From contig NZ_SSMZ01000087.1 in assembly GCF_004799395.1 (NCBI RefSeq), positions 1 through 43,896 of the forward strand: a stretch of 43,896 nt of DNA, given 5' to 3'. How positions within the stretch are numbered: position 1 is the first letter of the stretch; each line of letters opens with the position of its first letter. This document shows, in pieces, positions 38,336 through 43,896 of this stretch. The notes beneath the pieces were generated by a model. That model was not told the DNA's origin. It ran no database searches and was given only the letters and a program-made list of their open reading frames with translations. The stretch is from Phenylobacterium sp. (GTDB lineage: Bacteria; Pseudomonadota; Alphaproteobacteria; Caulobacterales; Caulobacteraceae). A program made the translations under genes and the position numbers.

Positions 38336-39508
38336 CTAATCGGTCTGCACGACGCCGGAAGCTCGCAACGGTCCGCCCGCCGCGCCGGAGCCGCTGTCGC
38401 GCCAGTAGGCCTCGATGGCCCGGGCGACGCCGATCATCAGTCGATGGCGCGCTGACGGCGGCTGCTTGGTTTCCCGCACCATCACCGCCACCGCATAGGT
38501 TCGCCCGTCCGGCGCGGTCAGCAGGCCGACGTCGTTGATCCCCACCGAAGCGCCGCGCCAGTCCGGGCCAGTGCCTGTCTTGTGCGCTAGGCTCCAGCCC
38601 GGCTCGACGCCGGCGCGCAGGCGCATGACGCCCGTACGCGCCTCGCCCATCAGATCGAGCATGAAGTCGGTAGACGCACGGCTGAGCAACTCGCCGCGCT
38701 TCAGCGCCGCCAGCGCCGTGGTGATGCCGTCCGGAGTCGCCCCGTCGGGCGGATTGGCGAGATAGTTGGCCAGCGCCTGGTCGCGGACGTCGTCCGGTAG
38801 CTTGGCGCGCGCCTGCTTGAAGATCCAGGTCTGCCCGTATTCCGGCCGCCACTCCAGGCCGGCGGTCTTGGTCTGGACGTCACGCTCGGTGCCACCCACC
38901 GCCAGGCCCGCCAGATGCTTGTCGGCGATCGCCTGGGTGACCACGCCGGCCCCGCCGACCTGACGGATAAGCATGTCGTTGGCGGCGTTGTCGCTCTCGA
39001 TCAGGGCGTGGCGCATCAGATCGGCGAGCGTGATGGTCAGACCGTTCGGTCCGCGGATGCGCGAGGCCAGCGGCTGGTAGAAGACGGAGCGGTCCTCGGC
39101 GTGCATGACGACGTTCTGGTCCAGCGACAGGCGATGGTCGTCCACCGCCTGCATGACCGCCAGCGCCACCCAGAGCTTGGAGACGCTCTGCTGCGGAAAG
39201 GTCTCGCGGCCGGCCACCGAAGCCGTCCAGCCGGAGGTCACGTCGCTGACCGCAATGCCGACCGGCTCGCCATAGCCCTGGACGATCCGCTCCAGCGTGG
39301 CCTGCAGCTCCGCCGGCGCGGGCGGGGCGTCGCGAGTGCGGACGGGCGCGGGCGGGCCCTTGGTGTAGGCGATCTTCTGCGGGGTCAGGCGCGCCGCGCC
39401 CCACCAGCCGCCGGCGAAGGTCGCGGCCAGCAGGACGATGGACGTCGCCAGCAGGGTGACCGGCCGCGCGCTCGCGCGACGCCAGGTTCGGGAAAGGAAG
39501 CCACTCAT
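38336..39508 (-). CDS. Membrane-anchored class A beta-lactamase-like serine hydrolase
   Basis: A 390-residue protein with an N-terminal transmembrane anchor (about 17-35) and a class A beta-lactamase domain. The nucleophile motif SVSK is at 108-111, SDN at 172-174 and KTG at 310-312. The omega-loop glutamate is probably Glu208 in GGTERDVQ, which gives E-x3-Q instead of E-x3-N. About 45 residues (213-257) containing GLEWRPEYGQTWIFKQARAK are inserted after it compared with ordinary class A enzymes. It may hydrolyse beta-lactams or a cell-wall peptide; activity is not certain. The ATG at 39508 was chosen over an upstream in-frame start. The CDF gene ends 10 bases upstream on the same strand. Confidence 0.85.
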   Translation of the reverse strand: MSGFLSRTWRRASARPVTLLATSIVLLAATFAGGWWGAARLTPQKIAYTKGPPAPVRTRDAPPAPAELQATLERIVQGYGEPVGIAVSDVTSGWTASVAGRETFPQQSVSKLWVALAVMQAVDDHRLSLDQNVVMHAEDRSVFYQPLASRIRGPNGLTITLADLMRHALIESDNAANDMLIRQVGGAGVVTQAIADKHLAGLAVGGTERDVQTKTAGLEWRPEYGQTWIFKQARAKLPDDVRDQALANYLANPPDGATPDGITTALAALKRGELLSRASTDFMLDLMGEARTGVMRLRAGVEPGWSLAHKTGTGPDWRGASVGINDVGLLTAPDGRTYAVAVMVRETKQPPSARHRLMIGVARAIEAYWRDSGSGAAGGPLRASGVVQTD

Positions 39509-39518
39509 CGGAAGCAAA

Positions 39519-40433
39519 CTAGCGCGGATTCGCGCTGCGCACCTCCACAGTGACGTGACTGAGGCCCTCCAGGCCCTTCAATCGCAGATGATAGGCCTCC
39601 GCTGGGCGTGGATCGGGCGCGCTCACCACCGCGACGGCGGCGTTGTGGCCCGGCCCCAGGTTCCAGATGTGCAGGTCCGTCACCTCCTCTCCCTCGGCCT
39701 CCAGCCGGGCGCGGACCTCGGCGGTGAGCTCGGGCGAGGGGTTCATGTCCAGCAGGGCTGCGCTCGCCCGGCGGACCAGGCTGATGGCGAACTGCGCCAC
39801 CAGGGCCGCGCCGATCAAGCCGGCCGCCGGATCGGCCCAGGCCCAGCCCAGGCGCTGGCCCGCGATCAGGCCGGCGATCGCCAGCCCGCCGACCATGGCG
39901 TCGGCTGACAGGTGCAGGTGGGCCGCGGAGATGTTGAGGTCGTGGCGGCCGCGCTCGGTTGGCTTCAACAGCCAGACGCAGACCAGGGTCACCGCTAGGC
40001 CGCCGGCGGCCAGCGGCATGGCCGAGCCATAGTCGACGGTCTCCGGGGTGAACAGGCGCTGGATGCTCTCCACGGCGATCAGCACGGCGGTCATGCCCAG
40101 CACCACCGCATTGGCGAACCCCGCCAGGTAGCCGATCTTGCCGGTCCCGAAGGCGAAGCGCGGGCTCGTCGCGTGTCGCCGGGCGAGCGCATAGGCCCCG
40201 GAGGCGACCAGCAGGGCCGCTACGTGCGCGGCCATGTGCAGGCCGCTGGCGGTCAGCGCCATGGAGCGGAACACTAGGCCGCCGGTCACCTGGGCGATCA
40301 GGGTGACGATGCAGATGCCCATCACGATCCGGGTGCGCCGCTCGTTGCGGCTATGGTCGGCGCCCAGGTAGGCGCCGTCGGCCTGATAGCCGTCGAGGGT
40401 GGAATGGGCGCAGTTGGGGTCGGCGGCGGTCAT
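39519..40433 (-). CDS. Cation diffusion facilitator, DmeF-like metal exporter
   Basis: A 304-residue inner-membrane CDF antiporter with six predicted helices and a C-terminal cytoplasmic domain (DLHIWNLGPGHNAAVAVVSA). The metal site has HxxxH in helix 2 (His66, His70 in GLHMAAHVA) and HxxxD in helix 5 (His174, Asp178). FGTGKIGYLAGF near 95 is typical of the DmeF group of cobalt/nickel exporters; zinc is also possible. No DmeR/RcnR regulator is adjacent. The leader is very short, and a Zur-like palindrome starts five bases before the ATG. Confidence 0.9.
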   Translation of the reverse strand: MTAADPNCAHSTLDGYQADGAYLGADHSRNERRTRIVMGICIVTLIAQVTGGLVFRSMALTASGLHMAAHVAALLVASGAYALARRHATSPRFAFGTGKIGYLAGFANAVVLGMTAVLIAVESIQRLFTPETVDYGSAMPLAAGGLAVTLVCVWLLKPTERGRHDLNISAAHLHLSADAMVGGLAIAGLIAGQRLGWAWADPAAGLIGAALVAQFAISLVRRASAALLDMNPSPELTAEVRARLEAEGEEVTDLHIWNLGPGHNAAVAVVSAPDPRPAEAYHLRLKGLEGLSHVTVEVRSANPR

Positions 40434-40437
40434 GCTG

Positions 40438-40452
40438 TGTTATTCTATAACA
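40438..40452. promoter_or_regulatory. Zur-like palindrome between CDF and molybdenum hydroxylase genes
   Basis: TGTTAT-TCT-ATAACA is a perfect inverted repeat and differs at one position from the core of the proteobacterial Zur box (TGTTATA-N-TATAACA). It lies five bases before the CDF start and 99 bases before the [2Fe-2S] subunit start, so it could serve either side. The match is by eye. Confidence 0.5.
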
Positions 40453-40550
40453 TCTAGATCCTGCCGAGGCGAGCGGCGCTTTGAGGCGCATCAAGGTTGC
40501 CACCCCGCCGTCGGGGCGATGTACTTGCCAAAGGCCAAGCGGAGACCGGT

Positions 40551-41033
40551 GTGCGTCAGACCATCCAATTCACCCTGAACGGGCTCACAACCTCGGTGGA
40601 GGCGGAGGAGTCCGACCTGCTGCTGGATGTGCTGCGCGGCCAGCTCGGCCTCTTCGGCGCACGCTTCGGCTGCGGCGCCGGCCAGTGCGGCGCCTGCGCG
40701 GTGCTGGTCGACGGCAAGGTAGCCGCGGCCTGCCACACCGAGATCGGCGCCCTGGCCGGAAAACGGATCGTGACCGTCGAGGGCCTGGGGACGCCGGAAG
40801 CGCCGCATCCCCTGCAGGCCGCCTTCCTGGAGCTGCAGGCCGGCCAGTGCGGCTATTGCCTGTCCGGCATCCTGATCGGCGCCAAGGCGCTGCTGGATGG
40901 CAATCCCGATCCTACCCGCGCAGAAATCGCCCGGGCGCTGGATTGGCACCTCTGCCGCTGTGGCGTGCATAACCGGGTGATGGACGCCGTGGCGCTGGCG
41001 GCGGCGCGGATGCGCGAAGGCGCGGGCGCATGA
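40551..41033 (+). CDS. [2Fe-2S] subunit of a molybdenum hydroxylase (IorA type)
   Basis: A 160-residue small subunit of the xanthine oxidase family, similar to isoquinoline 1-oxidoreductase alpha. The N-terminal plant-ferredoxin-type cluster ligands lie in GCGAGQCGACAVLVDG and the distal ACHT. The C-terminal helical domain has GQCGYCLSG and HLCRCGVH for the second [2Fe-2S] cluster. The GTG at 40551 follows GGAG at six bases and was chosen over an open extension of 18 codons without homology. It overlaps the large-subunit gene by four bases. No FAD subunit is present, as in the IorAB type. Confidence 0.9.
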   Translation: MRQTIQFTLNGLTTSVEAEESDLLLDVLRGQLGLFGARFGCGAGQCGACAVLVDGKVAAACHTEIGALAGKRIVTVEGLGTPEAPHPLQAAFLELQAGQCGYCLSGILIGAKALLDGNPDPTRAEIARALDWHLCRCGVHNRVMDAVALAAARMREGAGA

Positions 41034-43126
41034 TCCCGCCCATGCTCGCCGCCAACCCGCGACTTGACCGCTGGGCCCGCTTCGAGGCCGACGGGCGCGC
41101 GCGCATCGCTTTCGGACGGATGGAGTATGGCCAGGGCGTCCTCACCGCCCTGGCGCAGATGGCGGCCGACGAGCTGGATGTGCCCTTCGACCGCCTGAAC
41201 GTCGTCCATGCCGCCACCGGCGAGATCCCCGACGAGGGCCTCACGGTCGGCTCCATGTCGATCGAGTTCTCCGGCCCGGCGATCCGCGCCGCCTGCGCCG
41301 AAGTCCGGGCCCTGTTCGCGGCCGCAGCGGCGAGCAGGCTGGGATGCGACGCCGCCGAACTCGACGTCCGCGACGGGGCTTTCCTCAGGGGCGGCCAGGC
41401 CACCGGCCTGGACTACTGGAGTCTGGCCGGTGAGGTGGACCTCGCCCGCGAGGCCACCGGCGACGCGTCGCTGAAGGCGCCCGAACGCATGCGGCTCATG
41501 GGCCGGAGCGAACCCCGCATGGACCTGCCGCCCAAGCTGTTCGGCGCGGCCTTCCTGCACGACCTGACCCTGCCCGGCCTTCGGCACGCACGGGTTTTGC
41601 GCCAGCCCAGCCCGCAAGCGCGCCTCCGGAGCCTTGATGAGGCCGCCGTCAGGCGCGCCGTCCCGGAGGTCGACATCCTGGTGGACCACGCCTTCGTGGC
41701 GCTGATCTGCGACACCGAGGCCGACGCGGCCCGCGCCCACGCCGCCGCTGAGGCCGCCGCCAGCTGGGAAGGTGTGCGCGCGATGGATCCGGCGCTCTCC
41801 GAGGCCGCCGCGCTCAAAACATTGCCGCATGAGGACTTTGCAGCCGGGGCGGCCAAGCCTGGGCCGTCCAACCGCCGGCGTATCGCCGCCGCTTACGGCA
41901 AACCCTTCCTCAGCCATGGCTCCCTCGGTCCGTCAGCCGGACTGGCCCAGTATAAGGACGGCCGGCTGACGATCTGGACGCACAACCAGGGCGTCTATCC
42001 GATGCGCGCCCTGGCGGCGCGGATCACGGGTCTTGCGCCCGAAGCCATCGAGGTGATCCACGGCCAGGGCCCCGGCTGCTACGGCCACAACGGCGCCGAC
42101 GATCCGCCGATCGATGCGGCCCTGATCGCGATGCGGCGTCCCGGCCAGCCGATCCGCGTGCAGTGGCGGCGCGAGGACGAGTTCGGCTTCGCCCCGGTCG
42201 GCACGGCCATGCTGATGGAGCTTTCCGCAGAACTGGACGCCTCGGGCCGGCTCGTGGACTACACCGCCGAGATCTGGAACACGCCGCACACAGGCGCCCG
42301 CGGGACAGCGGTCGCCGAGAGCGCGCTTCCCGGCTACGTCGCCCCGCCGCCTCCCCCGCAGCGCCTGATGCCCGACGGCTCACGCTTTTCCGGCGGCCTG
42401 CTGAACGCGACTCCCTCCTACGCCATCGAGACGACGCGTACGCTGGAGCACGTCATCGAGACGCCGATCCGCTCCTCGTCCCTGCGCAGCCTGGGCGGCG
42501 CGCCCAACACCTTCGCCAGCGAGTGCTTTGTCGACGAGATCGCCGAGGCCGCCGGCCAGGATCCCCTGGCCTATCGGCTGGGCATGCTCGCCGAGCCGCG
42601 TGGCCGCACGGTTCTGACGCGGCTCTCGGAGATATGCGGCTGGGCGAGGCGCTGGGAGATCGGGACGGGCCGCGGCCTGGGCCTGGCCTATGACCGGCAC
42701 CGCGGTCGCGGCGCGATGGTGGCCTGCGCGGCCGAAGTCGACGTCGAGACCGAGGTGAAGCTCCTCAATCTGTGGTGCGTCTGCGACGGCGGCCTGATCG
42801 TCAACCCCGACGGGGCGAGGAACCAGATTGAGGGCGGCATGATCATGGCCGGCAGCTGGACGCTCAAGGAACAGGTGAAACTGGGCGGCGCGGGCATCGC
42901 CTCCACCACTTGGGACGACTATCCGATCTTGCGCTTCTCGGATGTCCCGCCCATCGAGATCGAGCTCATCGATACGCGAGACCAACGGCCCTGCGGCCTG
43001 GGCGAGGTCAGCCAGGGTCCGGTGATGGCGGCCATCGGCAACGCCGTCGCCCACGCCCTCGGCGCGCGCGTCCGCGACCTGCCCATGACCCGCGAGAAGA
43101 TCGCCGCGGCATTGCTCAAGGACTAG
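41030..43126 (+). CDS. Molybdopterin-binding large subunit, IorB-like dehydrogenase
   Basis: A 698-residue xanthine-oxidase-family large subunit that binds the molybdopterin cytosine dinucleotide cofactor and hydroxylates an aldehyde or N-heterocycle. It opens NPRLDRWARFEADGRARIAF, typical of isoquinoline 1-oxidoreductase beta. The active-site glutamate is Glu659 in GLGEVSQGPVMAA. No Tat signal is present at the start, so the IorAB-like enzyme seems cytoplasmic, whereas many relatives are exported. Its length is slightly under the usual 730-750. The substrate is unknown. A COG0523 GTPase starts 20 bases later. Confidence 0.9.
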   Translation: MIPPMLAANPRLDRWARFEADGRARIAFGRMEYGQGVLTALAQMAADELDVPFDRLNVVHAATGEIPDEGLTVGSMSIEFSGPAIRAACAEVRALFAAAAASRLGCDAAELDVRDGAFLRGGQATGLDYWSLAGEVDLAREATGDASLKAPERMRLMGRSEPRMDLPPKLFGAAFLHDLTLPGLRHARVLRQPSPQARLRSLDEAAVRRAVPEVDILVDHAFVALICDTEADAARAHAAAEAAASWEGVRAMDPALSEAAALKTLPHEDFAAGAAKPGPSNRRRIAAAYGKPFLSHGSLGPSAGLAQYKDGRLTIWTHNQGVYPMRALAARITGLAPEAIEVIHGQGPGCYGHNGADDPPIDAALIAMRRPGQPIRVQWRREDEFGFAPVGTAMLMELSAELDASGRLVDYTAEIWNTPHTGARGTAVAESALPGYVAPPPPPQRLMPDGSRFSGGLLNATPSYAIETTRTLEHVIETPIRSSSLRSLGGAPNTFASECFVDEIAEAAGQDPLAYRLGMLAEPRGRTVLTRLSEICGWARRWEIGTGRGLGLAYDRHRGRGAMVACAAEVDVETEVKLLNLWCVCDGGLIVNPDGARNQIEGGMIMAGSWTLKEQVKLGGAGIASTTWDDYPILRFSDVPPIEIELIDTRDQRPCGLGEVSQGPVMAAIGNAVAHALGARVRDLPMTREKIAAALLKD

Positions 43127-43146
43127 GCGGCCCCTAAGTACGCGCC

Positions 43147-43896
43147 ATGAACGACGTCTCGGTCCGCAAGATTCCCGTCACCGTGCTCACCGGCTATCTG
43201 GGCGCCGGCAAGACCACGCTGCTCAACCGCATCCTCTCGGAGGACCACGGCAAGCGCTACGCCGTGATCGTCAACGAATTCGGCGAGGTCGGTATCGACA
43301 ACGACCTGATCGTCGGCGCCGACGAAGAAGTCTTCGAGATGAACAACGGCTGCGTCTGCTGCACGGTGCGTGGCGACCTGATCCGGGTGGTCTCCGGCCT
43401 GATGAAGCGCAAGGGCGGCTTCGACGCGATCATCGTGGAGACCACTGGCCTGGCCGATCCTGGCCCTGTCGCCCAGACCTTCTTCGTCGACGACGACGTG
43501 CGGGCGAAGACCGAGCTCGACAGCGTCACCACCGTGGTCGACGCCAAGCACCTGCTGTTACGTCTGGCCGACTCGAAGGAGGCCGCCGAGCAGGTGGCGT
43601 TCGCCGACCAGATCATCCTGAACAAGACCGACCTCGTCACCGAGGCCGAGCTTCGGGAGGTCGAGCGTGCGATCCGCAGGCTGAACCCGCTGGCGCCGAT
43701 CCACCGCGCTCAGCGGTCGAACGTGCCCCTGGACCAGGTGCTGGGCCGCGGATCCTTCGATCTGGCGCGGATCGAACAGATCGAGCCGGATTTCCTGAAC
43801 CCCGTCCACGGCGAAGCCGGGCACGTGCACGACGAGCACTGCGACCACGACCACGATCACCACGTTCACGATGACCATGACCATGACCATGACCAT
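43147..43896 (+). CDS. COG0523 (CobW-type) metal-chaperone GTPase, 3' partial
   Basis: Starts [20 protein letters not shown] with Walker [10 protein letters not shown] (17-25), the metal-binding CxCC motif in NNGCVCCTV near 64, ETTGLADP near 99 and guanine-specificity NKTD near 158. These identify the COG0523 G3E GTPases, which deliver zinc or other metals to client proteins. The visible last residues are a histidine-aspartate-rich stretch ([18 protein letters not shown] type), typical of the linker in zinc-related members. The window ends inside it after 250 codons. It lies 20 bases after the molybdenum hydroxylase gene with no separate promoter visible. Confidence 0.92.
   Translation, partial: MNDVSVRKIPVTVLTGYLGAGKTTLLNRILSEDHGKRYAVIVNEFGEVGIDNDLIVGADEEVFEMNNGCVCCTVRGDLIRVVSGLMKRKGGFDAIIVETTGLADPGPVAQTFFVDDDVRAKTELDSVTTVVDAKHLLLRLADSKEAAEQVAFADQIILNKTDLVTEAELREVERAIRRLNPLAPIHRAQRSNVPLDQVLGRGSFDLARIEQIEPDFLNPVHGEAGHVHDEHCDHDHDHHVHDDHDHDHDH

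Noticed and set aside
43558..43896. Valine/methionine-rich minus-strand frame at the window end
   Set aside because: It is the reverse of the GACCAT-type repeats that encode the His-Asp tail of the COG0523 gene.
43800..43896. GACCAT repeats as a CRISPR or satellite array
   Set aside because: The repeats are in frame and encode an Asp-His metal-binding tail; there are no spacers.

Overview
The window is high-GC (roughly two thirds or more G+C by eye) alphaproteobacterial chromosome and looks like Caulobacterales, most likely Caulobacteraceae such as Phenylobacterium or Caulobacter. The reasons are a TrcR/DUF1013 cell-cycle regulator, an imuA-imuB-dnaE2 mutasome cassette behind a GTTC-N7-GTTC LexA box, a 626-residue FtsH, a COQ9 protein, an alphaproteobacterial serC-serA pair, and short intergenic palindromes with GAA loops. 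The genus call is inference. I saw no tRNA, rRNA, CRISPR, phage or insertion-sequence genes.

Layout. 1-3385: a three-gene overlapping operon of acyl-CoA synthetase (cut by the window edge), NAD(P)H-dependent FMN reductase and a RibB protein whose cyclohydrolase II half has lost its zinc cysteines. 3566-9286: trcR, a YdcH-like small protein, ubiX with a TIGR02444-family gene and a second YdcH-like gene, a GGDEF diguanylate cyclase, purE-purK and a COQ9-family gene. 9503-12747: rpsU (apparently with a CTG start), ftsH and folP, the first two followed by clear hairpin terminators. 12723-14057: an ArsR regulator translationally coupled to two SRPBCC/AHSA1 genes. 14143-16407: thiD, a nucleotidyltransferase-fold gene and a PhzF-family gene. 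16611-19585: a hybrid histidine kinase, a small helical protein, and a small membrane protein whose ribosome-binding site lies inside a perfect 15-bp hairpin. 19712-22633: serC and serA, separated by a 126-bp inverted-repeat element.

22778-30214 is more accessory: a Coq4-like protein without the metal motif, an ArsR regulator, a BNR-repeat propeller paired with a MoaD/ThiS-like protein, two tandem Tat-exported type B carboxylesterases, and a TetR regulator. 30253-35745 is dnaE2, imuB and imuA on the minus strand. 35890-38313 is a third secreted carboxylesterase and two paralogous small secreted proteins. 38336-40433 holds a membrane-anchored class A beta-lactamase-like hydrolase and a DmeF-like cation efflux protein. 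40551-43896 is a [2Fe-2S] subunit, a molybdenum hydroxylase large subunit and a COG0523 metallochaperone GTPase that runs off the end.

Most of the window is core metabolism (riboflavin, ubiquinone, purine, folate, thiamine, serine). The points most worth a second look are the SD-sequestering hairpin at 19145-19178, the MoaD-like/propeller pair, the Coq4-like protein without metal ligands, the CTG start of rpsU, and the Zur-like palindrome between the cation exporter and the molybdenum hydroxylase operon.
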